Shown one piece after another: positions 18,000 through 26,166 of a stretch of 64,000 bases of DNA (the stretch's first letter is position 1; each line of letters begins with the position of its first letter). Origin of the DNA: Phenylobacterium haematophilum (GTDB taxonomy: Bacteria > Pseudomonadota > Alphaproteobacteria > Caulobacterales > Caulobacteraceae); contig NZ_JACIDK010000003.1 in assembly GCF_014196295.1 (NCBI RefSeq), positions 310,001 to 374,000 of the forward strand. Reading direction: 5' to 3'. The notes under the pieces were generated by a model, which saw nothing but the letters and a program-made list of their open reading frames with translations, was not told the DNA's origin and did no database searches. The translations under genes were made by a program, and so were the position numbers.

Positions 18000-19229
18000 A
18001 TGTGCAGGCAAGCGGTCTCAGCACTGGCGCTGGCGGGGGCGCTCGCCGCCGCGCCGGCCGCCGCGCAGGAACGGGCGGCGGGTCTGCGCCCCGACGCGAC
18101 GTCGGTCGAAGCGGGCTTCTGGTCGGTGATGGACAAGGCCGAGGCCGAGGCCAAGACCCGGGCCGACCTCAACACCGACCCGGCGCTCAACGCCTATGTG
18201 CGTGGCGTGATGTGCAAGGTCGCCGCGGCCCACTGTTCCGACATGCGGGTCTATGTGATGGACCGGCCGTTCATGAACGCCAGCATGGCGCCGAACGGCT
18301 ATTCCGAAGTCTGGTCGGGCCTGCTGCTGCGGGCGAGCGACGAGGCCGAGCTCGCCTATGTGCTGGGTCACGAGGCCAGCCACTTCACCGAAAGCCACAC
18401 GATCGAGGCGCACCGCGCCCAGAAGACGCGCGCCAATGTCGTGCTGGCGGCGACGGTCGTTGTCGCGGTCGCCGGCGCTGCGTCGGCGGCCAGCGCCGGC
18501 ACCGCCAGCGAGGCGCAGTCGATCATGGACGCCACCGGCAACACGATCGATCTGATCTACTACGCGCAGATCGCCTCCTTCTTCCGCTTCAGCCGCGAAC
18601 AGGAGGCCGAGGCCGACCTGCTGGGTCAGCGCAAGCTGGCGGCGGCCGGCTACGATCCAGCCGCGGCGGCCGAAAGCTGGCGTGCGCTGACGGCCGAGAC
18701 CAAGGGCTCCGACTTCAAGCGGGTCCGAGAGTCGGAGACGCGCATCAGCGTTTTCGCCAGCCACCCGCTCGGCGCGCAGCGGATCGCATCCCTGGACGCC
18801 CAGGCCGCGACCCTCAAAGCCGGAGGCGACCGCGGCCAGGACCGACACCGGGCGGCGATCCGGCCGTTCCTGTCGGCCTGGCTGCGCGACGACCTGCGCA
18901 AGCGCGACTTCGGCCAGACCCTGGTGGTGATCGATCGGCTTGCAGCCGGCGGCGAGGACCTGGGCGTGCTCAACTACTACCGCGGCGAAGCCTATCGGTT
19001 GCGGCGCGGCGATGGCGATCTGGTCAAGGCCCGGGACGCCTATCTCGCCGCCGCGGCGCAACCGGACGCGCCGCTCGCCGTCTGGCGAGAACTCGGCGAC
19101 ATCCGCCGGCGGGAAGGCGACGTCGTCGGCGCCCGGACCGCCTACGAAAGCTATTTGGCCAAGGCGCCGCAGGCCGAGGACGCCTGGATGGTGCAGGACA
19201 GCCTCTCCAGCCTCGACAACGGGAAATGA
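18000..19229 (+). CDS. Exported M48-family metalloprotease with C-terminal TPR-like region
   Basis: The 409-residue product has a signal peptide (cleaved after about residue 22, 'APAAAQ'). The M48 domain has the zinc motif 'LGHEASHF' (H124, E125, H128) and the third ligand in 'REQEAEADLLG' (about E202). A hydrophobic Ala/Val stretch at 147-168 lies between them. The C-terminal part from about 280, with repeated 'RAAYRLRRGDGDLVKARDAY'-like helices, resembles TPR units, as in BepA/YfgC, which degrades misassembled outer-membrane proteins. I chose ATG 18000 because a signal peptide starts there; the frame is open further upstream but overlaps the preceding gene. It is coupled to the next gene by an ATGA overlap. 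Confidence 0.9.
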   Translation: MCRQAVSALALAGALAAAPAAAQERAAGLRPDATSVEAGFWSVMDKAEAEAKTRADLNTDPALNAYVRGVMCKVAAAHCSDMRVYVMDRPFMNASMAPNGYSEVWSGLLLRASDEAELAYVLGHEASHFTESHTIEAHRAQKTRANVVLAATVVVAVAGAASAASAGTASEAQSIMDATGNTIDLIYYAQIASFFRFSREQEAEADLLGQRKLAAAGYDPAAAAESWRALTAETKGSDFKRVRESETRISVFASHPLGAQRIASLDAQAATLKAGGDRGQDRHRAAIRPFLSAWLRDDLRKRDFGQTLVVIDRLAAGGEDLGVLNYYRGEAYRLRRGDGDLVKARDAYLAAAAQPDAPLAVWRELGDIRRREGDVVGARTAYESYLAKAPQAEDAWMVQDSLSSLDNGK

Positions 19230-19819
19230 CGATGCGGACTTTGATCCGAGCTCTTGCGCCGCTCGGCGCCTGTCTGGCGCTGGCGGCCTGCGCCACCGTC
19301 ACCTCGACGCCCGCGGGCGCGCTGAAGGTCGGGGCCGGCTACGAGGTGGCCCTGGGCCGCGAGTGGTCCGACATCAGCAACATCATGACCGGTCGTACCG
19401 CCAAGGTGCGGCTGCTGTCGATCGATGGGCCGCTGCTCAATCGGCTCTACGTCACCGACGGGCTGGCGCCGGGCGAGTACCTGATCAAGCCGGCGCGCAA
19501 GGAGACCCCGACGCCGGTGATCCGCCAGGACATGAGCGCGAGCGAGCGGCTGGAGTTCATCACCGACAGCGTGGTCGCCCTGGACTATCAACGCGTGCAG
19601 CTGGTGCGGCCGCGACCGGCCAAGTTCGGCCAGGGCAACGGCGTGCGCTTCGACCTGACGGCGCAGACCAAGGCCGGGCTGGAGGTGAAGGGCACCGGGG
19701 TGATCAGCGAACAGGCCGGCAAGACCTATGTCCTGCTCTACCTTGCGCCGGCCGAGCACTACTATGACGCCACCCTCGCCGAGGTGGAGGCGATCATCGG
19801 CTCGGCGAAGCTGGGTTAA
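19226..19819 (+). CDS. Lipoprotein of unknown function, last of an exported trio
   Basis: This 197-residue lipoprotein has signal and lipobox 'LALAACATVT' (Cys22). The mature part is rich in beta strand: 'VGAGYEVALGREWSDISNIMTG', 'VRLLSIDGPLLNRLYVTDGLAPGEYL', and a second half ending 'YDATLAEVEAIIGSAKLG'. No named family is recognised. ATG 19226 overlaps the protease stop in ATGA; ATG 19232 (MRTLIRAL) is a close alternative. The coupling indicates that it works with the protease, perhaps as an anchor or substrate-side partner. This is inference from context. Confidence 0.75.
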   Translation: MTMRTLIRALAPLGACLALAACATVTSTPAGALKVGAGYEVALGREWSDISNIMTGRTAKVRLLSIDGPLLNRLYVTDGLAPGEYLIKPARKETPTPVIRQDMSASERLEFITDSVVALDYQRVQLVRPRPAKFGQGNGVRFDLTAQTKAGLEVKGTGVISEQAGKTYVLLYLAPAEHYYDATLAEVEAIIGSAKLG

Positions 19820-20727
19820 TCCTCGTCGCGCGGCAACGGGTTCTCGACCACGCCGAGGGCGTCGGCGAGGCGCATCTTGGCCGAGCCGGGCTTCAGCGGC
19901 TTCTGCTGGCTGGGGTCGGGCGCCCAGCCGGTCAGGGTGAGGATCTCGAAGGTCGCGGGCACGCGGCCGTCTGGCTCGGCGAAGCGCTCGGCGTAGATCT
20001 CGAAGGCGCGGGCTAGGACATGGCGGGTCAGGCGCTTGGGATGGCGTTCGGCCAGCACGCTGGTCTCGCCCATGGCGCGCAGGTCGGCGAGCAGCTTGAG
20101 CGGATGGGCGTAGCGGACGGTGACGCGGTCGACGTCGGCGACAGGCAGGGCGAAGCCCGAGCGCTGCAGCAGGCCGGCGGCGTCGTATGGATCGGCGAAG
20201 GGCGAGACGCGCGGGCCGGCGCCGCCGGTCAGTTCGGCCTCGGCGGCCAGCAACGACTGGCGCAGCTCGGTCAGGGTGGCGCCGCCCAGCAGGGAGCCGA
20301 TGAACAACCCGTCCGGCTTCAGGGCGCGGCGGATCTGGATCAGCGCCCCGACCACGTCGTTGGTCCAGTGCAGGGCCAGGGTGGAGACCACGAGGTCGAG
20401 GCTGCCGGCCGCGAAGGGCAGGCGCTCCTCGTCGGCGACCAGGCGCAGGCCCTGGCGGCCAGCGAGCATCCGCGGCGACAGGTCCGCCTCGACCAGGAAG
20501 CCGACCCTCTCGGCGGCGTCGCTTTGGGACAGGAAGCGGGCGAACCAGCCGTTGCGCGCGCCCAGATCGACGGCGCGCGGGAAGTCGCGCATGATCGCCT
20601 CGAGGCGCACCACGGCGTCCTCGGCGGCGCGGGCCTTGAGGAAGTCGGCGGCGGCGTAGCCGGGGGCGGCGCGGTCCAGGCGGGCGCGGAGCAGGTCGCG
20701 GTCGAAGAGACGGGGCGGGGCGGACAT
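19816..20727 (-). CDS. SAM-dependent methyltransferase, BioC / NDUFAF5-like
   Basis: The 303-residue protein starts 'MSAPPRLFDRDLLRARLDRAAPGYAAADFL', the pattern of the bacterial NDUFAF5-like group. The core has 'RAVDLGARNGWFARFL' in place of the classic DxGxGxG motif I, then 'LPFAAGSLDLVVSTLALHWTNDVVGALIQI' and 'RRALKPDGLFIGSLLGG'. In mitochondria NDUFAF5 hydroxylates an arginine of complex I; BioC methylates malonyl-ACP for biotin. The present data cannot choose, though the wording is nearer NDUFAF5. I chose ATG 20727. Its start codon overlaps that of comF on the other strand, sharing CATG at 20725-20728. The stop end meets the lipoprotein stop (four-base overlap). Confidence 0.85.
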   Translation of the reverse strand: MSAPPRLFDRDLLRARLDRAAPGYAAADFLKARAAEDAVVRLEAIMRDFPRAVDLGARNGWFARFLSQSDAAERVGFLVEADLSPRMLAGRQGLRLVADEERLPFAAGSLDLVVSTLALHWTNDVVGALIQIRRALKPDGLFIGSLLGGATLTELRQSLLAAEAELTGGAGPRVSPFADPYDAAGLLQRSGFALPVADVDRVTVRYAHPLKLLADLRAMGETSVLAERHPKRLTRHVLARAFEIYAERFAEPDGRVPATFEILTLTGWAPDPSQQKPLKPGSAKMRLADALGVVENPLPRDED

Positions 20728-21511
20728 GGGCTTTCTAGATGGCGATGCGGCCGCCCGGTGGAAACCCGGGCCGCGCACGAAGGCCGCGGTTCGTACCGCG
20801 CTCGACCTGCTTTTCCCACCCCAATCGCTCGACGGCGGCGCGCCGGCGATGACCGGCGGCCTGAGCGCGGCGGCCTGGAGCGCGATCCCGTTCATCGACG
20901 GGCCGCTGTGCGACGGCTGCGGGCTGCCGTTCGAGTACGACCTGGGCCCCGGGGTGCGCTGCGCCGACTGTTCGGCTAGGCCACGGGCGTTTACGCGGGC
21001 CAGGGCCGCGTGCCTCTATGACGAAACCTCTCGCGGGCCGATCCTGCAGCTCAAGCACGCCGACCGGACGGACCTGGCGCCGTTGATGGCTCGGTGGATC
21101 AGCCGCTCGGCCCGCGAGCTGCTGGACGAGGCCGACGCCCTGGCGCCTGTGCCGTTGCACCGCTCGCGGCTTCTGGGGCGGCGCTACAATCAGGCGGCCG
21201 AGATCGCCCGTCCGCTGAGCCGGCTCTCGGGGGTGGCCTATCTGCCCGATGCGCTGGGACGGACGCGGGCGACGCAGAGCCAGGGCGGAAAGTCCGCCGG
21301 CGGGCGGCGGCGCAACGTCGCCGCAGCCTTCGCCGTGCCTCCGGCCAAGGAAAGACTGGTGGCCGGCAAGACCATCCTGCTGATCGATGACGTGATGACC
21401 ACCGGCGCCACTTTGGAAGGCTGCGCGCGGGCCTTGCTGGCCGCGGGCGCGCTGCGCGTGAATGCCGCAGTGGTCGCGAGGGTTAAAGAAAGCTCAAGTC
21501 GATCCATATAG
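20726..21511 (+). CDS. ComF family phosphoribosyltransferase-like protein
   Basis: The 261-residue protein has the ComF layout: an N-terminal Cys-rich zinc finger ('CDGCGLPFEYDLGPGVRCADC'), the connecting 'YDETSRGPILQLKHADR', and a C-terminal PRTase fold with PRPP loop 'TILLIDDVMTTGATLEG'. ComF supports DNA uptake in competent bacteria and replication repair; here it is likely a housekeeping DNA-processing gene. ATG 20726 is the only in-frame start near the beginning and lies head-to-head with the methyltransferase start. It is followed 34 bases later by grxC, in an order (comF, grxC, nitrilase, DUF1178) widely kept in alphaproteobacteria. Confidence 0.88.
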   Translation: MGFLDGDAAARWKPGPRTKAAVRTALDLLFPPQSLDGGAPAMTGGLSAAAWSAIPFIDGPLCDGCGLPFEYDLGPGVRCADCSARPRAFTRARAACLYDETSRGPILQLKHADRTDLAPLMARWISRSARELLDEADALAPVPLHRSRLLGRRYNQAAEIARPLSRLSGVAYLPDALGRTRATQSQGGKSAGGRRRNVAAAFAVPPAKERLVAGKTILLIDDVMTTGATLEGCARALLAAGALRVNAAVVARVKESSSRSI

Positions 21512-21545
21512 AACCGAAACCGTCGCAACCCGTTTCAGTTGAGCC

Positions 21546-21803
21546 ATGGCCGAAGTCACCATCTATACGAAGCCCTACTGCCCCTACTGCATCCGCGCGG
21601 TGTCGCTGCTGGAGAAGAAGGGCGTTGAGTTCCAGGAGATCGAGGCCGCCTTCGATCCCGAGAAGCGCCAGGAGATGGTCCAGCGCGCCAACGGTCGGTC
21701 GACCTTCCCGCAGATATTCATCGGCGGCCAGCACATCGGCGGCTGCGACGACATGATGGCGCTGGAATACGACGGCAAGCTGGACGCTCTGCTGGCCGCC
21801 TGA
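21546..21803 (+). CDS. grxC: Glutaredoxin 3
   Basis: The 85-residue protein is a dithiol glutaredoxin with active site C-P-Y-C (residues 11-14 in 'YTKPYCPYCIRAV'), followed by the glutathione-binding 'RSTFPQIFIGGQHIGGCDDMMAL'. It uses glutathione to reduce disulfides in the cytoplasm. The length and all motifs are normal. ATG 21546 lies 34 bases after comF, in the comF-nitrilase cluster. Confidence 0.95.
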   Translation: MAEVTIYTKPYCPYCIRAVSLLEKKGVEFQEIEAAFDPEKRQEMVQRANGRSTFPQIFIGGQHIGGCDDMMALEYDGKLDALLAA

Positions 21804-21843
21804 GACTTGAGCCCGGCGCGCCTCTGACCTATCGGAATTGGTC

Positions 21844-22677
21844 ATGAGCGTACGCGTCGGCCTGATCCAGACGAGAACTCCCGCCACCCATTCTGCGGCG
21901 ATGGCCCATGTCGCGCCGCTGATCCGTCAGGCGGCCGGCGAGGGCGCGAGTTTTATCGCCACGCCCGAGGGGACCAACATCCTGCAGAAGGACAAGGCCG
22001 CGCTCCTGCCGCAGCTGGCCTTGCTGGAGGACGATCCCGTGGCGCGGGGCCTGCAGGCGCTGGCCGCCGAACTGGGCGTCACCATCCTGATCGGCTCAGC
22101 GCTGGTGAAGCGCACCGACGGCAAGGCCGCCAACCGCGCGGCGCTGATCACGCCGCAGGGCGAGATCGCCGCGACCTACGACAAGCTGCACATGTTCGAC
22201 GTGGACCTGCCGACCGGCGAGACCGCCCGCGAGAGCGAGACCTACGAGCCAGGCGGGCAGGCGGTGGCGGCTCGGGCCGGCGATCTGAAGCTCGGCCTCA
22301 CCATTTGCTACGACGTGCGCTTTCCGGCGCTGTACCGCGCGCTGGCTCTCGCCGGGGCCGAGGTGATCGTGACGCCGGCCGCCTTCACCCGCCCGACCGG
22401 CGAGGCGCACTGGGAGACGCTGCTGCGCGCCCGCGCCATCGAGACGGGCAGCTTCGTGCTGGCCCCCGCGCAGGGCGGTTTCCACGAGGACGGCCGCGGC
22501 ACCTGGGGGCGGACCCTGGCGATCGGCCCCTGGGGCGAGGTGCTGGGCAAGCTGGACCACGACGAGCCGGGCGTGCTGATCGCCGACCTGGATCTGGCCG
22601 CCGTGGCCAAGGCGCGGGCGGCGATCCCGGCGCTGCCCAATGCGCGAAGCTTTGCGGCGCCTATATCCATCGCATGA
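21844..22677 (+). CDS. Carbon-nitrogen hydrolase (nitrilase superfamily, Nit-type)
   Basis: The 277-residue enzyme has the full Glu-Lys-Cys triad: E42 in 'IATPEGTNILQ', K114 in 'YDKLHMFDVDLP', C155 in 'GLTICYDVRFPALYRALA'. The sequence is of the Nit1/Nit2 branch, which includes omega-amidase and deaminated-glutathione amidase (YbeM/Nit1). The grxC neighbour fits metabolite repair of deaminated glutathione, as an inference. ATG 21844 is chosen; a TTG two codons upstream is unlikely. Its end overlaps DUF1178 by four bases (ATGA), so the two are coupled. Confidence 0.92.
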   Translation: MSVRVGLIQTRTPATHSAAMAHVAPLIRQAAGEGASFIATPEGTNILQKDKAALLPQLALLEDDPVARGLQALAAELGVTILIGSALVKRTDGKAANRAALITPQGEIAATYDKLHMFDVDLPTGETARESETYEPGGQAVAARAGDLKLGLTICYDVRFPALYRALALAGAEVIVTPAAFTRPTGEAHWETLLRARAIETGSFVLAPAQGGFHEDGRGTWGRTLAIGPWGEVLGKLDHDEPGVLIADLDLAAVAKARAAIPALPNARSFAAPISIA

Positions 22678-23105
22678 TCCGCTACGCGCTCATCTGCGAG
22701 AACGCCCACGAGTTCGAGGGCTGGTTCGGCTCGTCCGGCGACTTCGACGACCAAGCCGGCCGGGGGCTGATCTCGTGCCCGGTCTGCGAGACCCGCGCGG
22801 TCGAGAAGCAGATCATGGCTCCGGCGGTTGCGGGTACGAAGAAGTCCCAGGCCGCCGATCTGCCCCCGCAGGTGCGTTCGATGGTGATGGAGGCGATGGG
22901 CAAGGTCCGCGCCCACGTCGAGGAGAACTTCGACTATGTCGGCGACGCCTTCGCCGGCGAGGCGCGGGCGATCCACGAGGGGCGTTCCGAGGATCGCGGC
23001 ATCTATGGAGAGGCCAGCCCCGCCGAGATCAAGGCGCTGAAGGACGACGGCATCCAGATCGCTCCGCTGCCGCCGGCGCCGCCGAAGAAATCGCACGTGA
23101 ACTGA
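22674..23105 (+). CDS. DUF1178 protein
   Basis: The 143-residue protein opens with the DUF1178 signature 'MIRYALICENAHEFEGWFGSSGDFDDQ' and a small zinc-knuckle-like pair ('LICENAHEF' and 'ISCPVCETRAVEKQIMAP'), then a helical middle with 'VRAHVEENFDYVGDAFAGEAR' and 'SEDRGIYGEASPAEIKALKDDGI'. Function is not established; it is conserved in alphaproteobacteria next to nitrilase and grxC. It starts at ATG 22674, coupled to the nitrilase gene. The tail is proline-rich. Confidence 0.92.
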   Translation: MIRYALICENAHEFEGWFGSSGDFDDQAGRGLISCPVCETRAVEKQIMAPAVAGTKKSQAADLPPQVRSMVMEAMGKVRAHVEENFDYVGDAFAGEARAIHEGRSEDRGIYGEASPAEIKALKDDGIQIAPLPPAPPKKSHVN

Positions 23106-23114
23106 CCATCCATG

Positions 23115-23131
23115 CTCCCCTCTTTGGGGAG
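23115..23131. terminator. Hairpin after the DUF1178 gene
   Basis: CTCCCC (23115-23120) and GGGGAG (23126-23131) form a stem with a TCTTT loop, ten bases after the DUF1178 stop. There is no T-tract, so it is a weak candidate terminator of the comF cluster. Confidence 0.4.
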
Positions 23132-23192
23132 GGAGCCATTGCGGTGGTGCTTTGCGCCCCATAGGCTCCCCGCCAGTTCATGGGGAGCGTCA

Positions 23193-24602
23193 ATGATCCG
23201 TACCTTCACCGCCGCCGCCTTGGCGGCCGCCGCCGTCGCCTCGCCTGCGATGGCGCAGAGCCCGCGCCCTGACCAGCTGGCGTTCCGCGACCTCTACAAA
23301 GAGCTGATCGAGATCAACACAACCCTGTCGGTCGGAAGCTGCACGGCTGCGTCCGAGGCGATGGCCGCGCGGCTGAAGGCGGCGGGCTTCGCGGACGAAG
23401 ACCTGAAGATCATCGTCTCGCCGGACCGGCCCAAGGACGGCAATCTGGTGGCGACGCTGAAGGGGACCGACGCGAAGGCCAAGCCGATCCTGCTGCTGGC
23501 GCATATCGACGTGGTCGAGGCCAACCGCGACGACTGGGAGCGCGACCCGTTCAAACTGGTAGAGGAGAACGGGTTCTTTTACGCCCGCGGCGCGGCCGAC
23601 GACAAAGCCCAGGCCGCCGTCTGGGTCGACACCCTGGCCCGCTACAAGAGCGAAGGCTTCAAGCCGAAGCGGACCATCCGCATGGCCCTGACCTGCGGCG
23701 AGGAGACGCCGGACACCTTCAACGGCGTCCAGTATCTGATCAAGAACCACCGCGAGCTGATGGACGCCGCCTTCGTGCTGAACGAGGGCGCGGGCGGGCG
23801 GCTGGACAGCCAGGGCCAGCGCGTCTCGCTGGGCATCCAGGCCGGCGAGAAGGTCTATCAGGACTACACCCTGGAAGTGACCAATCCGGGCGGCCACTCC
23901 TCGGCGCCGGTGCGCGACAATGCGATCTATCACCTGTCGCAGGGACTGGCGCGGCTGGGCGAGTACGACTTCCCGGTGAAGCTGAACGACGCGGTGCGCG
24001 GCAACTTCATCCAGATGGCCAAGATCGAGGGCGGGCCGACGGGCGAGGCGATGGCCGCCGTCGCCAAGGATCCGTCCAACGCCGCCGCCGTCGCGGCCGT
24101 GGCCCGTGATCCGGGCCGCAACTCGATGATGCGGACCACGTGCGTGGCGACGATGGTCAACGCCGGCCATGCGCCCAACGCCTTGCCGCAGCGGGCGCGG
24201 GCCAACGTCAACTGCCGGATCCTGCCGGGCGAGGGCGTCGAGGCCACCCGCGAGGCGCTGGTCAAGGTGCTGGCCGACCCGTCGATCAAGGTGACGACGG
24301 TCGGCGAGCCGAGCCCGGTCACCCCGCCGCCGCAGCTGACCAAGCAGATCATGGGCCCGGTCGAGACCGTCGCGGCCAAGCTGTGGCCGGGCGTGCCGAT
24401 CGTGCCGGTGATGGCCACCGGCGCCACCGACGGGCGCTTCCTCAACGCGGTCGGGGTGCCGACCTACGGCCTGACCGGGATGTTCAGCGAGCCGACCGGC
24501 AACGGCGCTCATGGTCTGAACGAGAAGATGCGCGTGCGCTCGCTCTATGAGGGCCGCGACTTCCTCTACGAGGTGGTCAAGCTCTACGCGAACCAGAAGT
24601 AG
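23193..24602 (+). CDS. Exported M20-family metallopeptidase
   Basis: The 469-residue product has a signal peptide (to 'ASPAMA', about residue 21), then the M20 two-zinc domain. The ligands include H104 and D106 in 'LLAHIDVVEA', the acidic residue of 'FYARGAADDKAQAA', and 'ALTCGEETPDTFNG'. The dimerisation/lid domain has 'NPGGHSSAPVRDNAIYHLSQ'. Such enzymes hydrolyse dipeptides or N-acyl amino acids; export suggests periplasmic peptide scavenging. I chose ATG 23193 because the in-frame upstream extension lacks a signal sequence and looks non-coding. It converges on the FadL gene across a repeat. Confidence 0.92.
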   Translation: MIRTFTAAALAAAAVASPAMAQSPRPDQLAFRDLYKELIEINTTLSVGSCTAASEAMAARLKAAGFADEDLKIIVSPDRPKDGNLVATLKGTDAKAKPILLLAHIDVVEANRDDWERDPFKLVEENGFFYARGAADDKAQAAVWVDTLARYKSEGFKPKRTIRMALTCGEETPDTFNGVQYLIKNHRELMDAAFVLNEGAGGRLDSQGQRVSLGIQAGEKVYQDYTLEVTNPGGHSSAPVRDNAIYHLSQGLARLGEYDFPVKLNDAVRGNFIQMAKIEGGPTGEAMAAVAKDPSNAAAVAAVARDPGRNSMMRTTCVATMVNAGHAPNALPQRARANVNCRILPGEGVEATREALVKVLADPSIKVTTVGEPSPVTPPPQLTKQIMGPVETVAAKLWPGVPIVPVMATGATDGRFLNAVGVPTYGLTGMFSEPTGNGAHGLNEKMRVRSLYEGRDFLYEVVKLYANQK

Positions 24603-24609
24603 GTCTTAG

Positions 24610-24722
24610 ATCCTCTCCCGCTGGGGGAGGTGGCGCGCGAAGCGCGACGGAGGGGGCTGCTGAGATCCGCAGTCCCCCTCAGTCAGCCATTCGGCTGACA
24701 GCTCCCCCAGAGGGGGAGCAAT
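24610..24722. repeat. Hairpin-rich intergenic repeat between convergent genes
   Basis: Nested inverted pieces: 'CTCCCGCTGGGGGAG', 'GGCGCGCGAAGCGCGAC', 'CAGTCAGCCATTCGGCTGAC' and 'CTCCCCCAGAGGGGGAG'. The last core is also at 11942-11960. It fills the gap between the M20 gene and the FadL gene, both ending here, and could stop transcription from both sides. Confidence 0.55.
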
Positions 24723-24730
24723 TGACGTAC

Positions 24731-26017
24731 TCAGAATGTCTTCCTCAGGCCTAGCGACAGCACGTAGCCGGCGCCCTCGACCTCGCCGCGCAGGCGGGTC
24801 GTGGTGGCCGCGGGGGTGCCCTCGTAGAACACCGTGTCGTGGTGGACGTCGGAATTGGCGAAATCGATGTAGGCGAAGGCCGCGTCCACCTTGAGGCCGG
24901 ACATGACGTCCGCCGTCGCGCCGACCCCGTAGAGCCAGCGGTCGCCGTCCGGCACCCGCGCCGTGCGCGCCTCGTCCGGGGTCGGTGTCGGATCGTACTG
25001 CACGCCGGCGCGCAGGGTCAGCTTGTCGTTGACGGCGTAGTCGAGGCCGACGCCGCCGGAGGTGACGTCTTCATAGCCCTGGAACAGGTTCTCGCCGCCG
25101 CCGGCGAACTTCACGTCGATGGACTCGAACTCGCCCCAGCCGATGCGCTGGACCTGGGCGTTGAGGGCGAGCTTGTCGGTGGCCTGCCAGCGGGCGCCGA
25201 GGGTCGCGATCCAGGGGGTGGTGAACGCGGCCGAGCCGCCGACTTCGCGGTTGACCGGCGCCAGGGGGCCGACAAGGCCGCCGACGAGGACATTGCCGTC
25301 CAGGTCGTGCTCGATCTTCGAGCGGTAGCTGGCGCCGACCGTCACCGGCCCGAAATAGGCCTGGGCGCCGAGCGACCAGCCGAAGTCCCAGCCGTCGCCG
25401 CTGAGCTGGGACACGCCGTCTGGGAGAAGCGGCGATAGGTTCGGGTAGGCGGTCTGCAGCTTGGCGTCGGCGTACTGGGCGCTGACGCCGGCGCCGAGGT
25501 CGAGCCACTCGGTGACCTTCATCGCGCCGGTCAGCTGGATGTCGGCCGTGGTCAGTCGCGAGGTCAGGGCGTCGTACCGGGCCCAGGAGGTGTTGCGGTA
25601 TTCGGTGGTGAAGTTGAAGGGGGCGGCGACCGACAGCCCCAACGCGAAGCGGTCGCCGATCGGCGTGGCGACGGCGAAGTTGGGCGCGACGCCGTCCTGG
25701 ATCGGATTGAAGGCGCGCGGCTCGCCCGGGATCGGGATGGTCAGGCCGTTCGGATAGGTGATGGTCGAGCCTTCGTTCCGGACGGTGGCGTCGACGAAGA
25801 CCGCGTGCATCCCGACATAGGCCTCGCGGCCGGAGCGGGCGATGGCCGCCGGGTTCCACCAGAGCGACGACACGCCCTGGTCGGCGACCTCGCCGGAATA
25901 TGCGCGGCCGGCACCCTTCGCGGACTGTTCCTGCAGGTAGTAGCCGCCGGCGTGAGCCTGGGTGGACAGGAGGGCGGTGGCGGCTGTGGTCGCCGCCAGG
26001 AGGGTCAGCCGGGTCAT
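24731..26017 (-). CDS. Outer-membrane FadL/OmpP1/TodX-family transporter
   Basis: The 428-residue protein has a signal peptide (cut after 'QAHA', residue 23) and the FadL N-terminus 'GGYYLQEQSAKGAGRAYSGEVADQGVSSLWWNPAAI', whose 'NPA' hatch region is a family mark. The rest is beta-barrel strand sequence with alternating aromatic residues, ending in Phe ('GYVLSLGLRKTF'), the BamA signal. It should take up long-chain fatty acids or other hydrophobic compounds. No fad gene is close. Divergent from the sulfatase gene with a 149-base gap; the two could share substrates such as sulfated lipids (inference). Confidence 0.92.
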   Translation of the reverse strand: MTRLTLLAATTAATALLSTQAHAGGYYLQEQSAKGAGRAYSGEVADQGVSSLWWNPAAIARSGREAYVGMHAVFVDATVRNEGSTITYPNGLTIPIPGEPRAFNPIQDGVAPNFAVATPIGDRFALGLSVAAPFNFTTEYRNTSWARYDALTSRLTTADIQLTGAMKVTEWLDLGAGVSAQYADAKLQTAYPNLSPLLPDGVSQLSGDGWDFGWSLGAQAYFGPVTVGASYRSKIEHDLDGNVLVGGLVGPLAPVNREVGGSAAFTTPWIATLGARWQATDKLALNAQVQRIGWGEFESIDVKFAGGGENLFQGYEDVTSGGVGLDYAVNDKLTLRAGVQYDPTPTPDEARTARVPDGDRWLYGVGATADVMSGLKVDAAFAYIDFANSDVHHDTVFYEGTPAATTTRLRGEVEGAGYVLSLGLRKTF

Positions 26018-26166
26018 GGGGTACTCGTCTTTCGGGGAGGATCCGCGCGCGGATCGGTTGCCCCCAAACCCGATCAGACCGCGGCCGGTTGCAGACGGAC
26101 GATCAACCGCTTGCCAAACCGTGGCCCAGGAGCCACAAATAAATAAATTGGCATGGAGTCTGTCAT

